A stretch of 64,000 nt of DNA from an uncultured Sphingobacteriaceae bacterium (GTDB lineage: Bacteria > Bacteroidota > Bacteroidia > Sphingobacteriales > Sphingobacteriaceae): positions 4,420 through 68,419 of the forward strand of contig CAMPKC010000021.1 of NCBI GenBank assembly GCA_946887045.1. Reading direction: 5' to 3'. This document shows positions 43,018 through 52,519 of the stretch, piece after piece; position 1 is the stretch's first letter, and each line of letters starts with the position of its first letter. The notes under the pieces are model-generated. The model was given only the letters and a program-made list of their open reading frames with translations, ran no database searches and was not told the origin of the DNA. The position numbers and the translations under genes are program-made.

Positions 43018-45406
43018 AAAAAGACCGGGTGCAACCTTGTTTCAGAGGAACTATCCGGTTTATGGTATCAATACCTGCCAGCAAAGCATCCGGATTAAAA
43101 GAAATACTATCAATACCATTTTCGATTAAAAACTCTGCAAATGCCGGAGAATCACTTGGTGCCTGCCCGCAAATACCGACTTCTTTATTCATGTTACCTG
43201 CCTTTTCAATCATCATTTTGATCATAGCCTTACTTGCTGGATTTTCCTCATCAAATAAATCTTCGATTATTGATGAATCCCGATCAATACCTAAGGTTAG
43301 CTGAGTTAGATCATTCGAACCTATTGAAAAGCCGTCGAATATCTTTCCGAATTCGTCAGCGAGTAATACATTGGAAGGAATTTCGGCCATTACATAAACC
43401 ATAAGGCCATTTTCACCTTGTGTCAGTCCATAAGAACTCATCAAATCGATCACTTTGCGGCCTTCTTCAGGTGTGCGGCAAAAAGGGATCATCAGTTTAA
43501 CATTTTCAAGCCCAATTTCGTTTCTCACGACCTTCATTGCCTCACACTCCAACCTGAAAGCCTCTTTATAGCGCTCATTATAGTATCTTGAAGCGCCTCT
43601 GAATCCCAACATCGGATTTTCTTCTACAGGCTCAAACTCTTTGCCGCCAATTAAATTTGAGTACTCGTTTGTTTTAAGATCGCTCATACGAACAATGACA
43701 TCCTTGGGGTAAAAAGCAGCAGCAATGGTTGCCACACCTTCGGCAAGCTTGTCTATAAAAAACTGTTCTTTATTATGATAGCCAGAGGTAAGTTCTTCAA
43801 TTTTTCTAGCGGCGGCCTGGTCGCTTAACTCATTAAACTTAACCAACGCCATTGGATGTATCTGAATATAATGCGTTATAATAAACTCAATCCGCATTAA
43901 TCCCACTCCGGCATTGGGAAAGGCCGCCAACTGAAACGCCTTATCCGGTTCACCTAAAATCATCATAACTTTCGTAAAATCGGGCAGCATTATATGTGAA
44001 AAATCATGCGGTATTTCTTTCCAGGACAATTGGTTCTTGTAAACCGTTCCCGCTTTACCTTCCGCACAGGATACTGTTATTACCCCGCCATCCTTTATTT
44101 TCGCAGTAGCGTTTTCTGTGCCAACAATAGCCGGCACACCCAGTTCGCGGGCAACAATCGATGCGTGACTTGTTCTACCTCCCTTGTCGGTAACTATGGC
44201 TGATACCCGTTTTAATATTGGATCCCAATCAGGACTGGTACCTCCTGTTATCAAAATATCGCCGGGTTCTAATTTATATCCTTCTTCAGGTGACGACAAG
44301 ATTTTTGCACGACCTGCCGCAATTTTACTTCCAATTGCTTCGCCTGTAGTTAAAACTTCTCCGCGCTCCTGCAATTGATACTCTGTTACTGTTGTCGAGA
44401 TATTTCCGCTGTGTACGGTTTCTGGCCGGGCCTGTAAAACATACAACTCGTTACTTTCACCGTCTTTTGCCCATTCAATATCCATAGGCTTTTGATAATG
44501 GTCTTCGATTATCAGCGCCCAATTACCGAGTTTAGTTATTTCATCATCTGTAAGTACAAATTTCGATTTAAGTTCTGCAGGTGTCTCCAGGTTTAAGGTA
44601 GGCTGATCGGCCCTATCCGAATAAACCATCATTTTTGATTTACTGCCAAGGGATTTCTGCAGAATTGCCTTCTTATTATTTTGCAAAGAGGGCTTAAACA
44701 ATAAAAACTCATCAGGACTTACCTGGCCTTGTACAATATTCTCTCCCAGGCCCCATACACCCGATAGATGAATAACATTTCGGAATCCCGATTCGGGCTC
44801 GAGGGTAAAACCAATTCCGGAGCATGCTTTATCCGAACGTATCATTAATTGAACACCAACAGATAAGGCAACTTTAGAATGTTCGAATCCTTTATCCTCA
44901 CGATATTTGATTGCCCTGTCGGTGTACAGAGAGGCAAAGCATCTTTTAACCGCATCGAGTAATGCCTTCTCGCCTTTAATATTTAAGTACGACTCGTGCT
45001 GCCCCGCGAAACTTGCATCCGGCAAATCTTCGGCAGTTGCACTGCTGCGAACCGCTACTTCTGCCTGTGTACCCGATAAATTGTTATAAGCACCAAGAAT
45101 TGCAACTACTAAATCTTCGGGAATACGGCTTTCCAGTATAACTTCCCGGCACTTTAGTCCTATTTCTGCTAAATTCCTGAACGTATCTCTGTTAATCTTT
45201 GATAAAAGCGTTTCGTGAACTCCGTCCAATTTATTATGCTCGATAAAATGCTTAAAGGCAAAGGCCGTCACTGCAAATCCATTCGGAATTAAAATTCCTT
45301 TAGCAGATAAATTCGAGTACATTTCGCCGAGAGACGCATTTTTTCCCCCTACCTGAGCTATGTCGCCAATCCTAATTTGATTGAATCTCTTGATGTACCT
45401 TTCCAT
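42992..45406 (-). CDS. ppsA: Phosphoenolpyruvate synthase (pyruvate, water dikinase)
   Basis: 804 residues, normal length. Order: N-terminal ATP-binding domain (GGKNASLGEM, VRSSATAEDLPDASFAGQ), the mobile phospho-His domain (TDKGGRTSHASIVARELG), and a C-terminal PEP-utilising barrel with the acid/base Cys in GICGQAPSD and FSIGSNDLTQLTLG. It makes PEP from pyruvate and ATP (to AMP and phosphate). In a stress regulon it could support gluconeogenesis or pyruvate balance. DosR regulons also carry a PpsA-like gene. The promoter has the shared operator layout. Confidence 0.95.
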   Translation of the reverse strand: MERYIKRFNQIRIGDIAQVGGKNASLGEMYSNLSAKGILIPNGFAVTAFAFKHFIEHNKLDGVHETLLSKINRDTFRNLAEIGLKCREVILESRIPEDLVVAILGAYNNLSGTQAEVAVRSSATAEDLPDASFAGQHESYLNIKGEKALLDAVKRCFASLYTDRAIKYREDKGFEHSKVALSVGVQLMIRSDKACSGIGFTLEPESGFRNVIHLSGVWGLGENIVQGQVSPDEFLLFKPSLQNNKKAILQKSLGSKSKMMVYSDRADQPTLNLETPAELKSKFVLTDDEITKLGNWALIIEDHYQKPMDIEWAKDGESNELYVLQARPETVHSGNISTTVTEYQLQERGEVLTTGEAIGSKIAAGRAKILSSPEEGYKLEPGDILITGGTSPDWDPILKRVSAIVTDKGGRTSHASIVARELGVPAIVGTENATAKIKDGGVITVSCAEGKAGTVYKNQLSWKEIPHDFSHIMLPDFTKVMMILGEPDKAFQLAAFPNAGVGLMRIEFIITHYIQIHPMALVKFNELSDQAAARKIEELTSGYHNKEQFFIDKLAEGVATIAAAFYPKDVIVRMSDLKTNEYSNLIGGKEFEPVEENPMLGFRGASRYYNERYKEAFRLECEAMKVVRNEIGLENVKLMIPFCRTPEEGRKVIDLMSSYGLTQGENGLMVYVMAEIPSNVLLADEFGKIFDGFSIGSNDLTQLTLGIDRDSSIIEDLFDEENPASKAMIKMMIEKAGNMNKEVGICGQAPSDSPAFAEFLIENGIDSISFNPDALLAGIDTINRIVPLKQGCTRSFYEIVRSGN

Positions 45407-45417
45407 CGCTTTTTATT

Positions 45418-45482
45418 TAAAGTTAAGCTATGCGCACTCAACCGGGACTGATTCAAGTTAGCCAGCATATTGATAATAATCA
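45418..45482 (-). promoter_or_regulatory. Regulon promoter 6: ppsA-LOG operon
   Basis: The distal site TGATAATAATCA (45471-45482) is perfect. The proximal site TGATTCAAGTTA (45449-45460) has one changed base in the outer half. Centres are 22 bp apart. The proximal centre is 33 bp from TAACTTTA (45425 to 45418, minus), one base from TAnnTTTG. Confidence 0.65.
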
Positions 45483-45490
45483 GCGTACAA

Positions 45491-45505
45491 AGCCCTGATA
45501 GGGCT
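45491..45505 (-). terminator. Hairpin after the cation ATPase gene
   Basis: AGCCCT and AGGGCT around a GAT loop, followed leftward by TTTG. It lies just past the ATPase stop and just before the distal ppsA operator. Confidence 0.5.
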
Positions 45506-45509
45506 GTTT

Positions 45510-48056
45510 CTATCTGTGTTTTCGACCAACGACTTTGCTAAGTTCGAGTACAACAAACACCAGGCTGGACATTAGAAAACAGAACAGAAGTTCCTGAAAA
45601 GTTAGAGGCGATGCATGAAAAAATACACCAATAGAAGGAACATAAATAATCAATAGCTGAAGGCCAACGGTAAAGAGCACCGCCCCAATCAGATACATAT
45701 TTGTAAATATCCCCAAAGTAAACAGCGTTTTCGTTTCACTGCGAATAGCAAGTACATGCCACAACTGAGAAAAACACAAAATTGTAAATATCATGGTTTG
45801 CCAATTCTCGTGGCTCTCATTAATCAATACCACTTGGCTGGTAAGAGTAAGTATTCCCATAAAAAATCCCATTGCAAGGATTTTCTTCCCAAGATTATCC
45901 GAAAAGATATTCGCATTTGGTTTACGCGGAGGTTTTAGCATGATATCCTTTTCTGAAGGCTCGGCCACGAGCGCCAGGGCGGGCAACCCATCAGTGACCA
46001 GATTAATCCACAGTATTTGTACAGGAAGTAAAGGCAAAGGAAGTCCCATCAGCGGGGCGGTTAAAATAGCGACGAGCTCGGCTGTGTTTCCAGCCATTAT
46101 AAAGTGGATGAATTTCCTGATATTTTCAAATATCCTCCTCCCCTGCTTTACAGCTTTCACAATCGTTGCAAAATTATCATCCAGAAGAATCATTTGCGCC
46201 GCCTCCTTGGTAACATCGGTGCCGGTAATGCCCATGGCAACACCAATATTGGCCATCTTTATGGAAGGCGCATCATTAACCCCATCTCCTGTCATCGCAA
46301 CAAAGTGCCCCCTCTTTTGCAATGCGGATACAATTCTGAGCTTTTGTGTAGGCGACACCCGCGCGTATACCTTAATTTGCTCAATCTTCTCTTCCAACTC
46401 TGTATCGGGCATTTTCTCCATCACAGTTCCGGTTACAAGAAGATCATTTTCATTTCTTAAAATTTCAAGCTCTCTGGCGATGTATTCGGCCGTTGAAGGA
46501 TGGTCGCCTGTTATCATCACCGGCACTATCCCTGCAGTTCGACACTCCTGGATAGCTTGTTTAGCCTCTTCACGCGGTGGATCTATTAATCCGGCCAGTC
46601 CAAGAAACTTCATTTCTTTTTCGATAGTTGACGAATTAATCTCATCAGGCAATTCCTTTACCTGGTTATAGGCATATGCCATTACCCTAAGGCCTCTGCT
46701 TGTCATTTTATCGACCTGGCGGGTAATTTCATCATCTTTGCAAATTCCCTGACAAATAGCAGTGATCGATTCAACAGCACCTTTGGTAATAATCAGCGGC
46801 CCTGCTTCATCCTTATGAATAGTAGTCATCACTTTCCGTTCAGAATCAAAAGGGATTTCATCTACCCGTTCATGTTCTTTTACCCACTCATGGTTATAAA
46901 TATCCTGCTGATGCAGATAAAGCAGCAAAGCGACTTCTGTAGGGTCGCCAAAAAGATCATTCTCCCTCTGTTCTACGTCCTGATTAAGATGCATAGCCTG
47001 TTCTAAAGACACATCGTGAGTTAGATTTTCCGGCACCCAAATTTCTGATACCTGCATCTTGTTTTGAGTAAGCGTGCCGGTTTTGTCGGAACAGATGAAA
47101 GAAACCGAGCCAAGGGTTTCAACAGCATACAATTTTCTCACCAGGGCATTTTGCTTTACGAGCCGCTTAGCGCCCAAAGCCAGAGAAATGGTAATTACCG
47201 CCGGAAGAGCTTCCGGAATTGCTGCTACGGCTACAGAAAGCGACAACAGCAACATTTCCGCGGCAGAATTACCTTGCAATAAACCTATCAGAAATAAAGC
47301 AACACAGATCCCGATTACTATGAAGGTCAATTTCTTACTAAAATCCTTCATCCTAACCTGCAAAGGTGTAAGCGGAGAGGCCTCCTGAAGCATCTCTGCA
47401 ATCCGCCCCAGTTCGGTGTTCATTCCTGTGGCCGTTATCACTCCCTTTCCTCTTCCATAGGTGATATACGTGCCATTAAATGCCATGTTGGAATAGTCGC
47501 CTAAACTGAGGTTATCCTGCTTTAGCTCCGCTGTAACTTTATCCACGGCAATAGATTCTCCGGTTAAACTTGCTTCATCAATCTTTAACGAATGGATTTC
47601 GATGAGGCGAACATCAGCAGGAACTTTTGTACCGGCTTCGAGCAATATAATATCTCCGGGGACCAAATCAGAAGAGTCTGTTTTATGAGCCTGCCCTTTA
47701 CGCAGTACAAGACTTACCGGATTAGCCATTTCTTTTAACAGTGCCATCGCTTTTTCGGCCCTAAACTCTTGCACAAAGCCTGTAATAGCATTTAAAAGCA
47801 CTATCACCAGGATAACAACCGCATCAGTATATTCTTTTAGGAAAAAGGAAATAGTAGCACCCGCTAAAAGCACCAGAATCATGACGTCAACAAACTGCTT
47901 GAAGAGAATTTGAAAAGGGCTGGCCTTTTTGTCGGCAATTAATTCATTTCGGCCATATTGCCCGATTCTTTTTTTTGACTCTTCTTCATCTAATCCTTCA
48001 CGGGATGTGTTTAATTCTTTTAACACGTCATCGATAGGTGCCTGATGCCATTTCAT
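45510..48056 (-). CDS. P2-type cation-transporting ATPase (Ca2+-ATPase-like)
   Basis: About 848 residues from ATG 48056 (MKWHQAPIDDVL); the frame opens further to a GTG at 48074. Seen: actuator SLTGES, helix 4 IPEALPAVITIS, the phosphorylation site SDKTGTLTQNKM, MTGDGVNDAPS, and a C-terminal block of helices. This fits bacterial SERCA/PMCA-like pumps that expel Ca2+. The related CtpF is in the DosR regulon. Its ATG follows the stop of the small lipoprotein gene at once (TAA, one base, ATG), so the two are probably translated together. Confidence 0.92.
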   Translation of the reverse strand: MKWHQAPIDDVLKELNTSREGLDEEESKKRIGQYGRNELIADKKASPFQILFKQFVDVMILVLLAGATISFFLKEYTDAVVILVIVLLNAITGFVQEFRAEKAMALLKEMANPVSLVLRKGQAHKTDSSDLVPGDIILLEAGTKVPADVRLIEIHSLKIDEASLTGESIAVDKVTAELKQDNLSLGDYSNMAFNGTYITYGRGKGVITATGMNTELGRIAEMLQEASPLTPLQVRMKDFSKKLTFIVIGICVALFLIGLLQGNSAAEMLLLSLSVAVAAIPEALPAVITISLALGAKRLVKQNALVRKLYAVETLGSVSFICSDKTGTLTQNKMQVSEIWVPENLTHDVSLEQAMHLNQDVEQRENDLFGDPTEVALLLYLHQQDIYNHEWVKEHERVDEIPFDSERKVMTTIHKDEAGPLIITKGAVESITAICQGICKDDEITRQVDKMTSRGLRVMAYAYNQVKELPDEINSSTIEKEMKFLGLAGLIDPPREEAKQAIQECRTAGIVPVMITGDHPSTAEYIARELEILRNENDLLVTGTVMEKMPDTELEEKIEQIKVYARVSPTQKLRIVSALQKRGHFVAMTGDGVNDAPSIKMANIGVAMGITGTDVTKEAAQMILLDDNFATIVKAVKQGRRIFENIRKFIHFIMAGNTAELVAILTAPLMGLPLPLLPVQILWINLVTDGLPALALVAEPSEKDIMLKPPRKPNANIFSDNLGKKILAMGFFMGILTLTSQVVLINESHENWQTMIFTILCFSQLWHVLAIRSETKTLFTLGIFTNMYLIGAVLFTVGLQLLIIYVPSIGVFFHASPLTFQELLFCFLMSSLVFVVLELSKVVGRKHR

Positions 48057-48057
48057 A

Positions 48058-48315
48058 TTAATGAGATAATGCACTAAATTTTACCGCATTAAAGATGCCA
48101 TCATGACTACTCAAATCTTTAATTTTTCTCCCTGATACCCTAATATCACAAAATCTGTTGCTCTTTAAAGGCGTGAAAGTGTCTGTTAAATGCTGCTGTA
48201 CATAATTATAATCCGAAGTATCATTTGAAAAATCCTGGTACTCTGGTTTTCCTGAACACATGAAATTGGTAAACGAAAGAAAACCTGCCATAAACAACAA
48301 AGCGAACACTTTCAT
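48058..48315 (-). CDS. Small putative lipoprotein upstream of the cation ATPase
   Basis: 85 residues from ATG 48315. The N-terminus is a strong signal sequence (MKVFALLFMAGFLSFTNFMCSG) with a lipobox-like Cys. The remainder is short, polar and without a known domain. The frame continues upstream to 48378, across an operator, which argues for the later ATG. The -7 element GAACTTTA ends at 48320, so the transcript would start almost at this ATG and be leaderless. If that is wrong, this stretch is the 5' leader of the ATPase gene. Confidence 0.5.
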   Translation of the reverse strand: MKVFALLFMAGFLSFTNFMCSGKPEYQDFSNDTSDYNYVQQHLTDTFTPLKSNRFCDIRVSGRKIKDLSSHDGIFNAVKFSALSH

Positions 48316-48319
48316 AAAA

Positions 48320-48384
48320 TAAAGTTCTCCCTTATAAACACGCCAATGAATGAGCAGTATCACCCCAACGGCTGACAAACGTCA
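48320..48384 (-). promoter_or_regulatory. Regulon promoter 7: small lipoprotein-cation ATPase
   Basis: Two perfect operators, TGACAAACGTCA (48373-48384, distal) and TGAGCAGTATCA (48351-48362, proximal), are 22 bp apart. The proximal centre is 33 bp from GAACTTTA (48327 to 48320, minus), the same eight bases as at 59978-59971. Confidence 0.7.
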
Positions 48385-48404
48385 GTTCGATGCTGGGCTT
48401 ATTC

Positions 48405-48469
48405 TTTTGCTAATCAGCGCTGTAAATGATTGCTATCAATAAGTAGCCGTTTTAGAATACCGACTTTCA
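48405..48469 (+). promoter_or_regulatory. Regulon promoter 8: stress protein 48487
   Basis: The proximal operator TGATTGCTATCA (48427-48438) lies 33 bp before GACTTTCA (48462-48469). The distal position (48405-48416) keeps only a TCA half. Together with promoter 7 this divergent region holds four operator positions. Confidence 0.55.
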
Positions 48470-48486
48470 TAAAAGATATCAGACGC

Positions 48487-49338
48487 ATGAAAACCATACT
48501 AGTATTGACCGACTTTTCGGCGCGGGCGGAACATGCCGCTGAGTACGCAATGCTGATTGCAGCCAAGGCAAACGCAAAAATCCTGCTGTACAACTCCTAT
48601 TTTATTCCTCAGGTAATTCCTGCGGTTACCTATACCGCTCCATACTATGAAGATGCCTCAATAATTGAAAAAGAAAATCTTCTTCAGCTGGCAAGAACGG
48701 TGGACCGTTTAAAGAAAAGATTCATTGAAGCACATAAAATCAATCCGCCGGAAATCCAGATTAGAAATGGTGCCGGAAACCTTGCCGACAACCTTCAGAA
48801 AATCACAAAAGCCATTAAGTTTTGGATGATTGTTATGGGAGATAAAAGCGAGGAGGGAGCATTTAGCAGGTTTGTTTTTGGAAGCGATACCCATGCCATT
48901 ATAGACGAAGCGGTTTGCCCCGTTTTGCTCATTCCTGAAAAGTATAAAATTAAACCGGCACAAAAAATTGCATTGGCTACAGACTTTGAACATTCTGAAC
49001 AAAAAGCAATTGCGTTTCTTCCGGAATTAGCCGACATCTGGAAATCTGAAATTCTGGTCGTCCATATTCTTTCGACAGAAATCTCTGCCGAAGAGAAGGT
49101 AAAAAACTTTGACAGCTATAAAAAACTCATAGCCAAAACATCAACTCAAAACATAAGCTACGTTGATGTACGCGCGGATGATGTTGTGACAGGGCTTGAA
49201 AAATTTGCCAAGAATAAAACTATTGATATACTTGCAATACTCCACAGAAAGAGAGCTTTTATAGACCAGATTTTTCACAAAAGTATCAGTAAAGAGCTGT
49301 TGGAGTTCCATCGCATTCCACTACTTGTTCTTATTTAG
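48487..49338 (+). CDS. Universal stress protein, tandem-domain
   Basis: 283 residues from ATG 48487, where the family start MKTILVLTDFSARAEHAAEYAM lies; the frame opens 19 codons earlier across the promoter. Two USP domains; the first ends with IVMGDKSEEGAFSRFVFGSDTHAII...CPVLLIP. The loop MGDK replaces the usual GTHG-type ATP motif, as in the paralogues at 54814 and 59085. It ends HRIPLLVL. The gene is divergent from the cation ATPase unit and controlled by the shared operators. Confidence 0.9.
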   Translation: MKTILVLTDFSARAEHAAEYAMLIAAKANAKILLYNSYFIPQVIPAVTYTAPYYEDASIIEKENLLQLARTVDRLKKRFIEAHKINPPEIQIRNGAGNLADNLQKITKAIKFWMIVMGDKSEEGAFSRFVFGSDTHAIIDEAVCPVLLIPEKYKIKPAQKIALATDFEHSEQKAIAFLPELADIWKSEILVVHILSTEISAEEKVKNFDSYKKLIAKTSTQNISYVDVRADDVVTGLEKFAKNKTIDILAILHRKRAFIDQIFHKSISKELLEFHRIPLLVLI

Positions 49339-49367
49339 AATTGCAGTATCTTTTGCATTGAAGAACC

Positions 49368-50045
49368 TTAAGTCATTATCTGACCGTCCCGCATTTCAAT
49401 AACACGGTCAGAACGTTTCGCGAAATCAAGGTCGTGGGTTACAATAAGTAAGGTTTGCTTTTTTTCAGCGCATAAATCCTGGAAGATGCCGAACACTATA
49501 TCGCTGTTTTTTTTATCAAGATTCCCGGTCGGCTCGTCGCCCATAATAATTAAAGGTTCGTTAATCAATGCACGGGCAATTGACACACGTTGTTTTTGAC
49601 CTCCGCTTAATTGATTAGGCCGTTTTAATGCCTGATCGGAAACTCCCAGCATTTTCAATTGCTCATAGGCCCTTGCTTCCAATTCCTGCTTTGAAAGCTT
49701 TCCAAGTTTTATTCCGGGAAGCATAACATTACGCAGGACGTTGAATTCTTCTATCAGATAATGAAACTGAAATACAAAGCCAATTTTTGCATTTCTTATA
49801 GCCGCCAGTTCGTCGCTGTTTTTTTCATGTAAGTATTCACGATCAAGAATAATTTCTCCCTCGTAATCCGTATCCATAGTTGACAAAATATATAGAAGGG
49901 TTGATTTTCCGCAGCCGGATTTTCCTACAACGGACACAAACGTACCTTTCTCGATGCTGAAGCTCAGGTTGGTTAATACCCGGAATTTCACAGGATCATA
50001 AAAATATTTATTAACGGATACAGCCTCTAAAACATTTTCAGCCAT
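49368..50045 (-). CDS. ABC exporter ATPase (MacB/LolD type)
   Basis: 225 residues with Walker A GKSGCGKST, signature LSGGQKQRVSIARA, Walker B IIMGDEPTGNLDKK and switch His IVTHDLD. It is the third gene of an exporter operon with the permease (1-bp gap) and adaptor. Such tripartite pumps act on lipoproteins, peptides, antibiotics or metabolites. The neighbouring permease and adaptor argue for a MacAB-like exporter over LolD. Confidence 0.88.
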   Translation of the reverse strand: MAENVLEAVSVNKYFYDPVKFRVLTNLSFSIEKGTFVSVVGKSGCGKSTLLYILSTMDTDYEGEIILDREYLHEKNSDELAAIRNAKIGFVFQFHYLIEEFNVLRNVMLPGIKLGKLSKQELEARAYEQLKMLGVSDQALKRPNQLSGGQKQRVSIARALINEPLIIMGDEPTGNLDKKNSDIVFGIFQDLCAEKKQTLLIVTHDLDFAKRSDRVIEMRDGQIMT

Positions 50046-50046
50046 A

Positions 50047-51306
50047 CTATTTTCCTCTTATAATTGTAACCGGATCAACTTTACTGGCCTTGCGAGCAGG
50101 AAAAAGCCCGGCCATATAAGTTGTAAAAAGCGCGAATGACATTCCGATAACGTAGAATGTCGGGCTAAAATAAACCGGATAGGTTTCAATGGTTGGCAAT
50201 GATGCCGTTTCGAAAGGTATATGACTAATAATAACCGACAGGACATAGCCAACTATGAGTCCTAAGATTCCGCCGGAAATCCCTATTATCAGAGACAAAT
50301 AAATAAAAATCCTTTTTACATCAGTGCCCGAAAACCCCGTAGCCTTCAAGATCGCAATGGCATCCATCTTCTCGTAAATTAGCATATTCAGGATATTATA
50401 GATTCCGAAGCCGGCGACGATAAGCAACGTTACGCCTACGGCATACGAAATAATGGACCGTATTCTGCTGCCTGTATCGAACTGAGAATTTGCCGCCTGA
50501 ATATCAAGAGCATCAAGCTCAAAAGTCCGGGCAAATTCTTTCGCCGTTTCTGGTGCCGCTGCTAGATCGTGTAGTTTTATCTGAATTTCCGTGATATAAC
50601 TATCGGGCTTCCCGAGTAGTTTCTGAGCTGTTTGAAGAGAAGTGTAAGTTATGATATCATCAATTTCTGAAATTCCGAACTGAATGATTCCTTCGATTTT
50701 GAGCATTGATACCTGCCCGGCAGAAGAAGTCACCTGCATTCTGTCGCCCAACTCGAGCATCATTTTATCAGCAATACCTTTCCCGATAAATATGCTGTTA
50801 CTGACGGTCATCAAACTTCTAAGATCACCTTTTATTACATAATTACTTAATGAGAAAAGTTTTTCTTCATTCGCGACATCGACTCCATTTATAATGCCGC
50901 CAATCTCGATGCTGCCCGAGTTAAAAAATACCTGTTCAATAAGCTTTGGAGCTACTCCGTACACCCGAGGATCTTCGTGCAATTTTTTAATAATGGCCTT
51001 ACTATTATAAATTTCCTTTCCACGATCTTTTGGTTTAATGGAGTGGATAAAATTATAATGATCCGAATACGCGGCGGAAAGATCTACAGGCTGACTGGCA
51101 GATCGTTTGACCTCATTATAGAGTCTAATATGTGGCGTTCTGTTTAAAATTAAGTTATCGAGTAGCTGATTAAGTCCATTCATAAAACTTACCAGGGTAA
51201 TGAACATCCCGATCCCGAAGGTTACCCCGGCAGCCGCTATTATAGATTGTCTGAGCCTTGCTCTCAGAAGGCTTATGGCAATATCGGGAATGAGAGGAAT
51301 ATTCAT
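50047..51306 (-). CDS. ABC transporter permease, MacB/FtsX family
   Basis: 419 residues. One N-terminal helix (AAGVTFGIGMFITLVSF), a periplasmic MacB_PCD-type domain (about 45-285), then three C-terminal helices of the FtsX domain (SYAVGVTLLIVAGFGIYNILNML, IGISGGILGLIVGYVLSVI, and a last one ending ARKASKVDPVTIIRGK). It pairs with the ATPase at 49368 and the adaptor at 51308. This is a mechanotransmitter-type exporter. The cargo is unknown. Confidence 0.88.
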   Translation of the reverse strand: MNIPLIPDIAISLLRARLRQSIIAAAGVTFGIGMFITLVSFMNGLNQLLDNLILNRTPHIRLYNEVKRSASQPVDLSAAYSDHYNFIHSIKPKDRGKEIYNSKAIIKKLHEDPRVYGVAPKLIEQVFFNSGSIEIGGIINGVDVANEEKLFSLSNYVIKGDLRSLMTVSNSIFIGKGIADKMMLELGDRMQVTSSAGQVSMLKIEGIIQFGISEIDDIITYTSLQTAQKLLGKPDSYITEIQIKLHDLAAAPETAKEFARTFELDALDIQAANSQFDTGSRIRSIISYAVGVTLLIVAGFGIYNILNMLIYEKMDAIAILKATGFSGTDVKRIFIYLSLIIGISGGILGLIVGYVLSVIISHIPFETASLPTIETYPVYFSPTFYVIGMSFALFTTYMAGLFPARKASKVDPVTIIRGK

Positions 51307-51307
51307 T

Positions 51308-52393
51308 TTACTGCGGTTTGTAAATAAACTGAGTGGTGTCTAGTCCTTTTGTAATCTCCACCATCCTGTAATCGCTTAAACCAACTTCTACAGCCTTTCT
51401 TTCATCTTTTGAAATCAAGACATATTTATTGTCTATCAGGTAACCGCTTGGAATAAGCACTGCTTTATTTTTGCTTTGAATAATTATACTTGCTTCTGCT
51501 GTGAGATTGGGATACAAGACTGGCGGCGGATTAAGAAAATGAGCATCAACTCTAAACGTTCTTTGTCTTTCGTCGATGATAGGATGAATTTTATCTACCC
51601 GGCCTTGAAAAACCTGACCTTTATAGCTATCCATGGCAATTTCTACCGGCTGTCCCGGTTTTACTCTGGCAATGTCATACTCGTCTACAGCCATTTCTAA
51701 GATGAAGCTATTGGCATTTCCGATAATAGCCAGGGGAACCTGAGGGGTAATGAGTTCGCCTTTTTCTTTAAGCACATTAAATACTTTACCCTTAAACGCA
51801 CTTTTTATAACAAAATCAGCTTGTTGATTTACATTGATGCGATACTGGATGTTCGCTTGTTTTAGCTCGCTTCTGAGATCTTCTTTTAACTGCTGAAGTT
51901 TATTTCGTGCAGCCAAATAGGAATTTCTCGAGTTTAGAAAGTTAAGGCGACGCTGTTCAAGATCTAGCTGGGTACCGACCTCATTTTTCCACAGATTACG
52001 TTGACGAGCGTATAAAGATGAGTCGAGTTGATATTTATCGCGTGCAAGCTTAACATTCAGTTCCATTTCCTCGATCTTGTTCGACCGGATACTGTTCTCT
52101 TCCCGGAGTTTTGCATAAGCGAGTCTGGCACTTTCTGCACTTAAAACTGCGTTACGATTATCAAGCACAAACAGGGGATCGCCTGCCTTTACTTCATCTC
52201 CCGCTTCTACAAAAGCCTGTTCCAAAATTCCGCTCACGGTCGAGTAAACCTCGTACTGATCTGCTGATTTAACTTTAGCTGATGCGTAAACAGATTCTGT
52301 TATAGCTTTAAGAACAGGTTTCGTTCGTTCTCTTCCCCCACTACAGGAAATAAAAAGCACTAAAAAAAGAGCTAAACCGTGGAACCGTTGCAT
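51308..52393 (-). CDS. Efflux periplasmic adaptor lipoprotein (HlyD/MacA-like)
   Basis: About 361 residues from ATG 52393 (a TTG at 52402 is also in frame). Lipobox FLVLFISCSGG. Then a lipoyl-like half (VSGILEQAFVEAGDEVKAGDPLFVL), a coiled-coil hairpin (about 90-190), the second lipoyl half and a beta-barrel (FILEMAVDEYDIARVKPGQPVEIAM). It would link the inner-membrane ABC permease to an outer-membrane channel not encoded here. A promoter with TTG (52453-52451), 19 bp and TAGTATTT (52431-52424) fits upstream; no island operator is present. Confidence 0.87.
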   Translation of the reverse strand: MQRFHGLALFLVLFISCSGGRERTKPVLKAITESVYASAKVKSADQYEVYSTVSGILEQAFVEAGDEVKAGDPLFVLDNRNAVLSAESARLAYAKLREENSIRSNKIEEMELNVKLARDKYQLDSSLYARQRNLWKNEVGTQLDLEQRRLNFLNSRNSYLAARNKLQQLKEDLRSELKQANIQYRINVNQQADFVIKSAFKGKVFNVLKEKGELITPQVPLAIIGNANSFILEMAVDEYDIARVKPGQPVEIAMDSYKGQVFQGRVDKIHPIIDERQRTFRVDAHFLNPPPVLYPNLTAEASIIIQSKNKAVLIPSGYLIDNKYVLISKDERKAVEVGLSDYRMVEITKGLDTTQFIYKPQ

Positions 52394-52481
52394 TAAAACC
52401 AATTTATCCTTGTAAAAACCTTAAAATACTAATTTAATTTTAAGAGAAAACAAGCTTGTGTTGGCCAAAATGATTTTAAGC

Positions 52482-52513
52482 AAAAAGGATAAGCTAAGTT
52501 GCTTATCCTTTTT
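52482..52513. terminator. Bidirectional terminator after hsp20, perfect 13-bp stem
   Basis: AAAAAGGATAAGC (52482-52494), loop TAAGTT, GCTTATCCTTTTT (52501-52513). It closes the Hsp20 transcript ahead of the ABC exporter operon. Confidence 0.85.
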
Positions 52514-52519
52514 AAAAAA

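Noticed and set aside
45793..46671. 292-codon frame opposite the cation ATPase gene
   Set aside because: It is the antisense shadow of conserved ATPase motifs and is Ser/Ile-rich without any domain.
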